Both the position numbers and the translations under genes were made by a program. Positions 46,797 through 54,763 of a stretch of 64,000 bases of DNA are shown one piece after another (the first letter of the stretch is position 1; the number at the start of each line of letters is the position of its first letter). The notes under the pieces were generated by a model, which searched no databases, was not told the DNA's origin, and worked only from the letters and a program-made list of their open reading frames with translations. This DNA is from Pseudoalteromonas sp. P1-25 (GTDB lineage: Bacteria; Pseudomonadota; Gammaproteobacteria; Enterobacterales; Alteromonadaceae): contig NZ_LKDW01000017.1 in NCBI RefSeq assembly GCF_001401805.1, positions 26,942 to 90,941 of the forward strand, given 5' to 3'.

Positions 46797-46973
46797 TTAA
46801 AACGGCAGCTTAAAGCGCTTTTCTTTTTTAAAGCAATGTAGCCAAAAAACAAATTCCAATAAAAACCCCGCAGCTAAAAGCATGATACCGCCTGAAGCAT
46901 TACCCATAGCGTAGCAAGCAAAAGATGCTATAAAAATTAAACTGGCTAAAGCCCAATTAATTATATTTTGCAT
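46797..46973 (-). CDS. Small hydrophobic membrane protein
   Basis: The 58-residue frame encodes two hydrophobic helices (WALASLIFIASFACYAMG and GIMLLAAGFLLEFVFWLHCF) and a basic tail (KKEKRFKLPF), giving a helical-hairpin inner-membrane protein. Too short for ordinary gene finding, it has sensible codon use and an unbroken frame. It lies upstream of dinB on the same strand and outside the island. I do not recognise a family. Confidence 0.55.
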   Translation of the reverse strand: MQNIINWALASLIFIASFACYAMGNASGGIMLLAAGFLLEFVFWLHCFKKEKRFKLPF

Positions 46974-47125
46974 GTGTGTTCTCGTGTGTGTGGTCTGTGT
47001 TAATTAACTGTAGTCCTAAAAATAAATAGGTACAATCATCTTATAAAAAAACATGGTATTTATTGTCTTGAGCTACAAACACCATATTGATAACCTGATT
47101 CATTTAAAACTAAGAGTACACATAC

Positions 47126-47548
47126 ATGCAAAGGTTCAAAGAACAGCACCCTATTCATACCGATATCACCGTCGCTTGGGCCGATATGGACGCCCTACAA
47201 CATGTAAACAACGTGGTGTACTTGCGTTACTTTGAAATTGCGCGCATCGACTTTTTAAATAAAATAAACCAGTTTGATACGATAAAACCAGGTGACGTAG
47301 GTCCCGTTATTAGCGAAAACAACATTCGCTACAAGCGCCCTGTAACCTTTCCAGATACTTTAACCGTAGGTATTACTATTTCGGATATAAAAAGCGACCG
47401 CTTTATGATGAATTACTCTGTATATAGTCATGCACAGCAAGCTGTTACTACAACAGGCTACTCTCAAGTAGTTATGTTTGACTTTAAAACGGGGCAAAAG
47501 GCGGCGATCACTGAGCCATTATTATCGGCATTACACCAATTCGCTTAA
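47126..47548 (+). CDS. 4HBT-family acyl-CoA thioesterase
   Basis: The 140-residue hot-dog-fold thioesterase has the N-terminal signature AWADMDALQHVNNVVYLRYFEIARIDFL, with the catalytic Asp (WADMD) and Asn/His of the 4-hydroxybenzoyl-CoA thioesterase type. It hydrolyses acyl-CoA thioesters in the cytoplasm. The length is typical (130-150). It is followed by an aldo/keto reductase gene in the same direction 66 bases away. Substrate chain length cannot be inferred. Confidence 0.9.
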   Translation: MQRFKEQHPIHTDITVAWADMDALQHVNNVVYLRYFEIARIDFLNKINQFDTIKPGDVGPVISENNIRYKRPVTFPDTLTVGITISDIKSDRFMMNYSVYSHAQQAVTTTGYSQVVMFDFKTGQKAAITEPLLSALHQFA

Positions 47549-47614
47549 TTAAATAGTATGCGAGCTGGTATTAATAAGCCACACTCAAGATCTTACACAA
47601 TTTAAGGATTTTAC

Positions 47615-48667
47615 ATGCAATACAGTCCGTTAGGCAGCAGCGGGGTTGATGTTTCAAGAGTATGCCTAGGTAGCATGACTTGGGGTAAACAAAATACCCA
47701 ACAAGAGGCAGATGAGCAAATAGCCTATGCCTTAGCGCAAGGCGTTAATTTTATTGATACCGCCGAAATGTATGCCGTTCCTCCTTCACCAGACACTTAC
47801 GGTAAAACAGAGCAAATTATTGGTAACTGGCTAAACCGCAACCAACAAAAACGCGGTGATATTGTATTGGCCACTAAAATTGCGGGCAACGGCTTGTCGT
47901 GGGTACGTGATGGCGGCGATATAACACGCAGCGCGGTCATTGAGGCTGTAGATAACTCCCTCAAGCGTTTACAAACCGACTACATAGATTTATATCAATT
48001 GCACTGGCCTAATCGCTCTACCCCGCATTTTGGCAGGCAGTGGCCAGGTAAACTTACTTTTAGTGACGTAAATACCGAGCAACAACAAGCTGGCATGCTA
48101 GATATTTTAGAAGGCCTTAATGAGTGCGTTAAAGCCGGCAAAATAAAATTTTGTGGTCTTTCAGATGACACGCCATGGGGCGTTAGCCAGTTTTTAAATT
48201 TAGCTAAAGCGCATAACTTACCGCGAATAGTTTCGATTCAGAACGAATTTAGCCTAGCGCACGCTAAAGATTGGCCCTACTTAATTGAGCAATGTATTCA
48301 TGAAGACATTGCTTATTTACCTTGGTCGCCGCTTGCTGCTGGCCTACTAACGGGTAAATACCTAAACGGTGCACGCCCAGCGGGCTCGCGTTGGACATTT
48401 ATGCAGCGAAACGGCATTTTCAGGGATACCCCTAACGCGCAAAAAGCAACGCAGCGCTATGTGGATTTGTCGCATGAAATTGGTATAACACCGGCACAAT
48501 TAGCCCTTGCGTGGTGTAATCAAGTCGATGGCGTTACTTCATCAATTATTGGTGCGACTAATATGGCGCAATTAAAAGAAGATATTGACGCATTTAACTT
48601 AACTTTAAGCAATGACACCCTTGCTGAAATTGGCGCAATTTTTAAAGATTACCCGCAGCCATACTAA
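47615..48667 (+). CDS. Aldo/keto reductase (Tas-like)
   Basis: The 350-residue NADPH-dependent oxidoreductase has the (beta/alpha)8 fold of the Tas branch. The family motifs are all present: GVNFIDTAEMYAVPPSPDTYGKTEQIIGNWL with catalytic Asp and Tyr, YIDLYQLHWPNR with the conserved His, and the nucleotide-binding region LPWSPLAAGLLTGKYL / SSIIGATNMAQL near the end. The catalytic Lys lies in DIVLATKI. Start ATG has AAGGA upstream. It probably reduces aldehydes; the physiological substrate is unknown. Confidence 0.92.
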   Translation: MQYSPLGSSGVDVSRVCLGSMTWGKQNTQQEADEQIAYALAQGVNFIDTAEMYAVPPSPDTYGKTEQIIGNWLNRNQQKRGDIVLATKIAGNGLSWVRDGGDITRSAVIEAVDNSLKRLQTDYIDLYQLHWPNRSTPHFGRQWPGKLTFSDVNTEQQQAGMLDILEGLNECVKAGKIKFCGLSDDTPWGVSQFLNLAKAHNLPRIVSIQNEFSLAHAKDWPYLIEQCIHEDIAYLPWSPLAAGLLTGKYLNGARPAGSRWTFMQRNGIFRDTPNAQKATQRYVDLSHEIGITPAQLALAWCNQVDGVTSSIIGATNMAQLKEDIDAFNLTLSNDTLAEIGAIFKDYPQPY

Positions 48668-48775
48668 AGCAAAATAATAGGCGGTTTAATTACTGCCTAT
48701 TCCGTTGTTAAATTTGAACATATGCAAAGTAAAACTATACTAAAGTTAACTTAAATGGATTATTTTTAGTGGGTT

Positions 48776-49699
48776 ATGCTTAAAAATATAGTTTTATTTT
48801 GCGTTGTACTGGGTGGCTTTTCACATTACGGGTACGCTGACAATACACACCCAATTGAAGAAATTGTGTGGTTACAAAGTTACACGCCTCCGTTTCATAT
48901 AGATAAAGACTCACACGCCCCTCAGGGTGGGGTTTGCGATAATCTCACAGAGCAACTCATCCAAACTATTGATGATGTAAAACACACGCGCTTAATTGTG
49001 CCGCAAGAGCGAATTAATAAGCACTTAAATGAAGGCGATAATGTGTGCTTTCCGTGTGTGATTCATAAAAAAACAGCTAATGATGTACTACAGTTTTCTA
49101 CCCCAACAACGGTATACCCGCCCTTTTCGGTTTTAACCACGCAAAAACTGGCAGCAGAAATACAAGCTCGACACGGGAACCCTATTAAACTTATTCATTT
49201 ATTGTCGGACGAGCAATATGTATATGGTCAAGCGGCGGCGCGCAAGTTTACTTCAGAAATTAATAAAATAATCGAAAATACCACGGTGTATCGTAAAGCA
49301 TCGCTGAGCTGGAGTAGCGAAAATGAAAGCCAAGCAGTGATTGCTCGATTAAGCCGCGGCTTTTTAGATTACACAATAGACTACCCGTTTCTGGGAGATT
49401 ATTTTGTAAATCACAGTCGATTTAAAAATATTGTCAGTGTACCAATAGAAGAAGACTCCCGAAAATTTGTTTTAGGAGCGATAGGATGTGCAGTAAGAGC
49501 GCCAAATAACTTTGCTACCAAAGCGCTTGATAAAATAAATAAAGCGCTACATAAGCAGGTATTACACTCGCCTGCTTATATAAATAGTCAGCGTTTTTGG
49601 TTAGAACAAAGTTTCCCTCAGTTTTCTAAGTATTACCAACAGCAAATACTTAACACGACTGAACCTGCCAACGTTGAGATAACAAACACGCCGAATTAG
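48776..49699 (+). CDS. Periplasmic solute-binding-like protein (TIGR02285 type)
   Basis: The 307-residue protein has a Sec signal peptide (MLKNIVLFCVVLGGFSHYGYA) and a periplasmic-binding-protein-3-like fold. The opening of the mature part (EEIVWLQSYTPPFHIDKDSHAPQGGVCDNLTEQLIQ) is typical of a family found in Pseudoalteromonas and Vibrio without transporter genes. No permease is adjacent, so it may act as a sensor or scavenger rather than in uptake. Its last 50 bases overlap the convergent FAH gene. Confidence 0.75.
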   Translation: MLKNIVLFCVVLGGFSHYGYADNTHPIEEIVWLQSYTPPFHIDKDSHAPQGGVCDNLTEQLIQTIDDVKHTRLIVPQERINKHLNEGDNVCFPCVIHKKTANDVLQFSTPTTVYPPFSVLTTQKLAAEIQARHGNPIKLIHLLSDEQYVYGQAAARKFTSEINKIIENTTVYRKASLSWSSENESQAVIARLSRGFLDYTIDYPFLGDYFVNHSRFKNIVSVPIEEDSRKFVLGAIGCAVRAPNNFATKALDKINKALHKQVLHSPAYINSQRFWLEQSFPQFSKYYQQQILNTTEPANVEITNTPN

Positions 49700-50270
49700 C
49701 ATATAGGCTAACTGTAAATACACTGTTTGCAGGCACTTCCCCAACGCCTGCAGGTGTCCCGGTCATTATTACATCGCCATTTTCTAAGTGCATAAACTCA
49801 TTAATTTCACTTAAAATATCTTTAGGCTTGTGTATCATAAATTGTGTATCACCTTGCTGAATAACTTTATCGTTAATTTTAAGCTCAAACGTAAACGCCT
49901 GCTCAGCATCCGCAATACTTACAAAGGGCGTTAGTAATACCGAGCCGTCAAATGCCTTCGCGCGCTCCCACGGTAACCCTTTATTTTTAAGCTTACTTTG
50001 CACAGTACGTTTAGTTAAATCTAACCCTAAACCGACGCCCGCTAACTCATTATTTTTAATAATAAAACACAGCTCAGTTTCAAAGTGCAGCGTGTCGTTA
50101 TTATGCGTAGTAAATAAGGTATCCGTTATGGCACTATTTGGCTTATTAAACAATACCATTTGATCTGGTAGCTCATTATTAAGTTCGGCAATATGTGCGG
50201 TGTAATTACGCCCAACACACACTATTTTCGAGGGCGTTAATAACTCACTTTCTAGTTTAATTGACTGCAT
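49650..50270 (-). CDS. Fumarylacetoacetate hydrolase family protein
   Basis: The 206-residue enzyme is of the short FAH/FAHD1 type. The metal-binding carboxylates are in HFETELCFII, and GLGLDLTKR, KAFDGSVLLTPFV and the C-terminal NGDVIMTGTPAGVG are the usual signatures. Members act as acylpyruvases, oxaloacetate decarboxylases or 2-oxo-hydratases. The gene ends inside the convergent solute-binding gene. It follows the hybrid kinase gene with a 15-base gap, so the two may share a transcript. Confidence 0.9.
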   Translation of the reverse strand: MQSIKLESELLTPSKIVCVGRNYTAHIAELNNELPDQMVLFNKPNSAITDTLFTTHNNDTLHFETELCFIIKNNELAGVGLGLDLTKRTVQSKLKNKGLPWERAKAFDGSVLLTPFVSIADAEQAFTFELKINDKVIQQGDTQFMIHKPKDILSEINEFMHLENGDVIMTGTPAGVGEVPANSVFTVSLYANSACLLSQRWQVQSC

Positions 50271-50285
50271 AAAATCACTTCTAAG

Positions 50286-52256
50286 TTACGTGGTGATCAA
50301 GGTTTCTAATAAGCTCAGATTAATCGGTTTTAAAAGTACATGATTAATATTTAAATCTTTAATCTGCTTAGGATCAGGCTCTGCACCACTAACAATCACT
50401 AAGCTTAAGTTAGGGTAACGTTCATTAATTTGCTTCCCTAAATCTACACCACGGCCGTCAGGTAAATGCATATCAAGCAATACCTTATCAAATTGCTGGT
50501 CATGATTTAGGGTTTGTAAACACTGTGCACACGTTGAGGTGATCACAGTTTCTACTCCTAGACTCTCTAGCAGTAACTGTGTAATTTGCGCAGCATCTTG
50601 GTCGTCTTCAACCAACAAAAATCGCTGTTTTTTCTCTACTACCGCTTTATCACTGTGTATGTTTTTAGCTTGAGGCGCGTGTTCTGGAGATACTAAAAAA
50701 TCTTGTAAACACTGATACAAAGAGGAGCTATCAACGGGCTTAGGTATTACATCGTTAAAGCCGAGTGCGGCAAGCTCTTCGTGTATGCCTTTCATTGTTG
50801 CGGCTGTAAGCGCAATAATTGGGCCTGTGTAGCCCATTTTTCTAAGCTCTATGGTGGCTTCTTTCCCCCCCATTACAGGCATATGGATATCAATGAAGAT
50901 GATATCGTATGGGGAGCGATACGCTTGTGCGATTCTTACTTTTTCAAGTGCTTGTTGGCCATGCTCTGCATAATCTACACGCGCACCACACGTGCTAATC
51001 ATATGACCAACTAACATCCGTAAATCGCGTAAATCATCAACCACTAATACGCGGCCTGTTACTTTACACGGTGCAGATTTTGTCTGTAACTGCGAGCCAC
51101 TACTAAAGTTTAATACTTGGCGTTCCACTTCACTAATATCGCCTGGGTACACTGAAATAGTAAAAGTAGAGCCTTCCCCCATTCTCGAGGTTAAATCAAT
51201 ACTGCCGTGCATACGCGTTAATAGCTCAGCACAAATAGCGAGCCCTAAACCAGCGCCGCCAACAGATCGAGATTCAACATCGGCTATTTGCTCAAAGGGT
51301 TTAAAAATGAGTGCTTGTTTTTCAGGGGCAATCCCCATACCTGAGTCTTTAATACTAAAAAATAGCATCTCTTGCCCTTCAACCCACTCGGTCCAAGCAC
51401 TAACTACAATTTCGCCTTTTTCAGTAAACTTAACCGCATTATTGATTAGGTTAATGAGTATTTGACGTACGCGGGTGGCATCAAGTCTCACAATAAGCGG
51501 TAAAGGCTGTAGAGACTCAAAGCGAAGCTTTAAGCCTTTATCAAGCACAGATACACGCATTAAGGTGTAAACATCAGCAAGCATGCTATCTAAGTTTACT
51601 TCACTTAATGTAAGCTCTAATTTGTCAGCAGCAATTTTAGATAAATCGAGCACGTCATTTAACAAGCTCAGTAGGTGTTTACCGTTTCGGTAAATAACCC
51701 CTAATTCGTTCTCGGCCTGTTTGCTAAAGTCACTTTGCAGCAATAGCTCTGTGTAACCTAATATAGATGAAAGCGGGGTACGTAATTCGTGGCTTAAGTG
51801 GGCTAAAAACCTATCTTTTGAGCGGTTTTCAGCTTCGGCTTTTAAACGCTCTACTCGCTCGCCTTCAACATCTTTACGTGCCAGCGCATAACGTATAGCA
51901 CGGGCAAAACGGCTCGAGCTCATTTCTGTTTTTATAAGGTAATCTACAGCACCGGCATCCAGCGCTGCGGAGTCTAATTCATCATTAGATTGCCCCGTAA
52001 GCATAATAATTGGCCCGCTAAACCCATTAGCAATGGCTTTTTTTAATACACTTAGCCCATTTGAGGCACCTAATCGGTAGTCAAGCAAGCATATATCGTG
52101 CTCGTTTTTACTTAATATGCTTATTGCCTGCTCAGGAGAGCTTATCCAATCTATGTCAAATGTATGTGAATCTAACTGGTCTAAGTAGTCGCGTGTAAGG
52201 ATGTAATCATCTTCATCATCTTCTACTAAAAGTAAGCGAGTCACTTTATCTAACAT
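50286..52256 (-). CDS. Hybrid sensor kinase, REC-HisKA-HATPase-REC-REC
   Basis: This is a 656-residue cytoplasmic phosphorelay protein with no membrane segment. Order: receiver 1 (about 5-120, LLVEDDEDD), HisKA with FLAHLSHELRTPLSSILGY (about 155), HATPase ending GGAGLGLAICAELL, receiver 2 (VLVVDDLRD ... FIDIHMPVMGG) and receiver 3 (LLVEDDQDAAQ ... LLDMHLPDGRG). I choose the ATG at 52256 because AAGGAG precedes it; the open frame continues seven codons upstream. It is the last signalling gene of a five-gene cluster and probably receives phosphate from, or competes with, the CHASE3 kinase and single-domain regulator upstream. Output is unknown. Confidence 0.9.
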   Translation of the reverse strand: MLDKVTRLLLVEDDEDDYILTRDYLDQLDSHTFDIDWISSPEQAISILSKNEHDICLLDYRLGASNGLSVLKKAIANGFSGPIIMLTGQSNDELDSAALDAGAVDYLIKTEMSSSRFARAIRYALARKDVEGERVERLKAEAENRSKDRFLAHLSHELRTPLSSILGYTELLLQSDFSKQAENELGVIYRNGKHLLSLLNDVLDLSKIAADKLELTLSEVNLDSMLADVYTLMRVSVLDKGLKLRFESLQPLPLIVRLDATRVRQILINLINNAVKFTEKGEIVVSAWTEWVEGQEMLFFSIKDSGMGIAPEKQALIFKPFEQIADVESRSVGGAGLGLAICAELLTRMHGSIDLTSRMGEGSTFTISVYPGDISEVERQVLNFSSGSQLQTKSAPCKVTGRVLVVDDLRDLRMLVGHMISTCGARVDYAEHGQQALEKVRIAQAYRSPYDIIFIDIHMPVMGGKEATIELRKMGYTGPIIALTAATMKGIHEELAALGFNDVIPKPVDSSSLYQCLQDFLVSPEHAPQAKNIHSDKAVVEKKQRFLLVEDDQDAAQITQLLLESLGVETVITSTCAQCLQTLNHDQQFDKVLLDMHLPDGRGVDLGKQINERYPNLSLVIVSGAEPDPKQIKDLNINHVLLKPINLSLLETLITT

Positions 52257-52279
52257 GCTATCTCCTTTCAATGGCATTT

Positions 52280-52305
52280 AATAAGCCCCTATTTAGGGGC
52301 TTATT
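52280..52305. terminator. Stem-loop between signalling genes
   Basis: A perfect 12-bp stem (AATAAGCCCCTA / TAGGGGCTTATT) with a 2-base loop lies in the response-regulator to hybrid-kinase gap. There is no long T-run on the minus strand, so it may be an attenuator or an RNA-stability hairpin rather than a full terminator. Confidence 0.55.
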
Positions 52306-52314
52306 GTTGCTACT

Positions 52315-52357
52315 TATACCAATTCGTATGATTAAGTATTATTGCGGATTGGTATTA
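52315..52357. repeat. Short palindromic form of the 10611 repeat
   Basis: It begins TATACCAATTCGTATGATTA and ends with GGATTGGTATTA, the two ends of the repeat at 10611-10769 with the middle missing. It lies directly against the stop codon of the response-regulator gene. Confidence 0.6.
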
Positions 52358-52358
52358 T

Positions 52359-52820
52359 TTAGTCGTTAAACGTTGTTGGCAGCTCTACAAATTCAACCCA
52401 GTATTTTCCTAGGGTTTTCATTAAATCAACCAAGCCATCAAACGTTACCGGTTTCGTTATGTATGAAGCTGCGCCTAGATTGTACCCTTTAACCATATCT
52501 TCTTCTTGCTTAGAGGTGGTTAAAATAACAACAGGTATACCTTTAAGGTTAGGGTTTGCTTTAATAGCCTCAAGTGCTTCACGGCCATCCATGCGCGGCA
52601 TGTTTAAATCAAGCAAAATCAGACCAGGGCGTGGCGATGAGCTTTTATCTTCAAACTTACCCTTTCGCTCTAAGTACTCTAATAATTCAACCCCATCTTC
52701 CACAAAATGCAGCTCGTTTAGTACACGGCTTTCAGCCAGCGCATCTTGCGTAAGTAGGCGATCGTCCTCGTCATCATCAGCCATTAATATTGTAATAGGT
52801 TTCACTTTTGAATACGGCAT
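52359..52820 (-). CDS. Single-domain response regulator (Rcp1-like)
   Basis: The 153-residue protein is a stand-alone receiver: acidic pocket DDDEDD (about 15-20), phospho-acceptor Asp in LILLDLNMPRMDGREAL (about 71), Thr in VVILTTSKQ and Lys in ITKPVTFDGL. It is of the type that pairs with phytochrome-like or CHASE3 kinases. Its ATG abuts the kinase stop (TAG then ATG), so the two are coupled. It has no output domain, so it probably passes phosphate on or binds a partner protein. Confidence 0.92.
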   Translation of the reverse strand: MPYSKVKPITILMADDDEDDRLLTQDALAESRVLNELHFVEDGVELLEYLERKGKFEDKSSSPRPGLILLDLNMPRMDGREALEAIKANPNLKGIPVVILTTSKQEEDMVKGYNLGAASYITKPVTFDGLVDLMKTLGKYWVEFVELPTTFND

Positions 52821-54305
52821 CTAAGCCTCTCCTTGAAGTGTGAAAAGCGTTGTTTCCACAGGTAATTTTATTATGAAGGTTGCCCCTTCACCGTCTTTAC
52901 TATGAGCGGTAATTATCCCACCATGCCGCTCAACTATACGCCTACAAACTGAAAGCCCAATCCCTGTGCCTTTATATTCCGAGCGCCCATGCAAGCGCTG
53001 AAATGGTACAAATATTTTATCAGCATACTCTTGTGAGAAACCAATACCATTATCTTTTATAGTGATAATTTGCCAGCCCACTTTTTCGTTATGATCTTCG
53101 CTAAACTCGTCTTTATACTCGTACGCTACGCTTATATGTGGCTCTTCACCTGGTTTTCTAAACTTAACAGCGTTAGATAGTAAGTTTAAAAATAGCTGCT
53201 GCATTTGGCTTTTATCGGCCTGAATAACTGGCAGTTCACCCACCTCTACTTGCGCATTACTTTCATTTATGGCGACCTCTAAATCACTTAAAATATCGTT
53301 CACTACGCCTTTTAAGTCAGTGTCGTCAAAGTCTTTACCTCGCGTTGTTACCCGCGAAAACTCTAGCAAGTCGTTAATAAGATTAGACATACGTTGTGCT
53401 GCATTTTTCATACGGCCTATATAATCGATGCCTTTTTCGCCCAGCTCATCTTTAAACATGGTTTCTAGGCGATCACTAAATGCTTGAATTTTTCGTAGTG
53501 GTTCTTGTAAGTCATGGCTGGCAACAAAAGCAAACTCTTCAAGCTCACGGTTTGAGCGGCTAAGCTCATCTGAATATAAGGTAAGCTCTTGGGTACGCTC
53601 AGACACTTTACTCGCAAGTGTTTCGTTTTGCCTTTCAAGTTCTTCGCGGTATTTAGCCTCATTTCTTAAATTTAGCCGTGTTAATACAAACATACCTATT
53701 ATTAAAAGCGCACTGGTAACCGCTGTAATAGCAAAGGTGATTTTTGCCTCATTTTTTATTTGTGCCAACTTCGAAAAATGACTTACCTTAAACAACAGTT
53801 CTCGGTCTTGAATATCATTAACTTTAGCGCGAATATCTTTGTACAGTTCTCGCCCTTTGTGCGTATTTAATAAATACAATGCACGGCGTTCTTTATCATT
53901 AGTGGCAAGTTTAACCGTTTTTTTAAGCTCGTTAATTTTAGCTTCGGTTAACACTAACAATTGTGCAATTCGTTCTGCTTGTCCATCAATTTCAGAATGT
54001 AGAGACTTTACATGCTGTATTTGCGATTCTATTTGCCCTATCGCATCGTAATAAGGCATTAGGTAGTCATCTTCTTCGGTGAGTAAGTAGCCACGCTGGC
54101 CAGATTCTGCCTGCACAATTGATAAATGAAGGCGCTCTATAGCATCTGCTAATAAGCTGGTATTATCCAAACTTTTTTGTGTTTGCGTTAATCCTTGAAT
54201 AGTACTTAATGCTAAAAATGCATTACCTACCACTATGCATAGTACTATCGCGATAAAAGCGGCCCACGTTATATTCGTTTTACCCTGCTGCTTTTGCTTA
54301 CTCAT
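52821..54305 (-). CDS. CHASE3-domain sensor histidine kinase
   Basis: The 494-residue membrane kinase has a TM1 at about 12-32, a periplasmic CHASE3 sensor (about 35-180, with SGQRGYLLTEEDDYLMPYYDAI and the final RRALYLLNTHKGRELY), a TM2 at about 190-208 and a coiled coil. HisKA has H in FVASHDLQEPLRKIQAFSDRL, the form used by phytochrome-type kinases. HATPase with GTGIGLSVCRRIVERHGG ends the protein. The ligand of CHASE3 is unknown. It is translationally coupled to the downstream receiver. Confidence 0.93.
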   Translation of the reverse strand: MSKQKQQGKTNITWAAFIAIVLCIVVGNAFLALSTIQGLTQTQKSLDNTSLLADAIERLHLSIVQAESGQRGYLLTEEDDYLMPYYDAIGQIESQIQHVKSLHSEIDGQAERIAQLLVLTEAKINELKKTVKLATNDKERRALYLLNTHKGRELYKDIRAKVNDIQDRELLFKVSHFSKLAQIKNEAKITFAITAVTSALLIIGMFVLTRLNLRNEAKYREELERQNETLASKVSERTQELTLYSDELSRSNRELEEFAFVASHDLQEPLRKIQAFSDRLETMFKDELGEKGIDYIGRMKNAAQRMSNLINDLLEFSRVTTRGKDFDDTDLKGVVNDILSDLEVAINESNAQVEVGELPVIQADKSQMQQLFLNLLSNAVKFRKPGEEPHISVAYEYKDEFSEDHNEKVGWQIITIKDNGIGFSQEYADKIFVPFQRLHGRSEYKGTGIGLSVCRRIVERHGGIITAHSKDGEGATFIIKLPVETTLFTLQGEA

Positions 54306-54332
54306 TATATGTAAATACCTAATTTTAAATGG

Positions 54333-54548
54333 CTACTTATTATTAAAATCAGTAATGTTTTGTAAGCTTTCGCTACATTGCTGACAGTTTGAAATTATTT
54401 TATCGAGTGCTGCTAACGCTTTGTCTTTTGGCATATCGTTTTCTAACACCAGCTTAATAAGCTCTGCATTCATAGAAATTCTATTTAGCGGCGCTCTTGC
54501 ATCGTGTACCAGTTTATTTAGCGTATTTACTTCTTTTTCCTCACTCAT
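54333..54548 (-). CDS. Stand-alone HisKA (DHp) mini-protein
   Basis: The 71-residue protein consists of little more than the dimerisation/phospho-acceptor helix pair of a histidine kinase. H15 lies in KLVHDARAPLNRISMNAELIKL, and the second helix runs through LDKIISNCQQCSESLQNI. There is no HATPase and no receiver. It lies 27 bases before the CHASE3 kinase gene, in the same direction. It may be a phosphotransfer (Hpt-like) intermediate or a kinase-interfering partner for the cluster. The frame is compact and has a normal start, so a broken kinase is less likely but not excluded. Confidence 0.75.
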   Translation of the reverse strand: MSEEKEVNTLNKLVHDARAPLNRISMNAELIKLVLENDMPKDKALAALDKIISNCQQCSESLQNITDFNNK

Positions 54549-54568
54549 ATTACTTCCTATACTTTTTT

Positions 54569-54763
54569 AACCTGAACTCTGGTTAACAAACTTACTAAAA
54601 TATTAAATTACAGTAATCACCAAATTTACTTTCTCTAGCCAGAGATTTTCAATGAAAACAAGGCAAATTTACGCGTCAATAGCTGGCCTATTGCAAAAAA
54701 TTTCAACGTAGTTAACGTTGAAAATAGCTGCTAGAGATAGGTTTATTATTTACAGTTCAGGTT
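54569..54763. repeat. MITE-like element with terminal inverted repeats
   Basis: Perfect 10-bp terminal inverted repeats (AACCTGAACT at 54569-54578, AGTTCAGGTT at 54754-54763) bound 195 bases. An inner pair (TCTCTAGCCAG near 54632; GCTAGAGATA near 54730) and a central stem-loop lie inside. It has no coding capacity. The right end overlaps the stop of the sigma-54 regulator gene. Confidence 0.65.
54695..54723 (-). terminator. Rho-independent terminator (minus strand)
   Basis: The stem TTTCAACGT / ACGTTGAAA with a 5-base loop is followed on the minus strand by TTTTTT. It would end the sigma-54 regulator transcript and is part of the MITE-like element. Confidence 0.7.

Noticed and set aside
48670..48700. 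Terminator after the aldo/keto reductase gene
   Set aside because: There is a 7-bp inverted repeat (AATAGGC/GCCTATT) but no T-run, so I do not call it.
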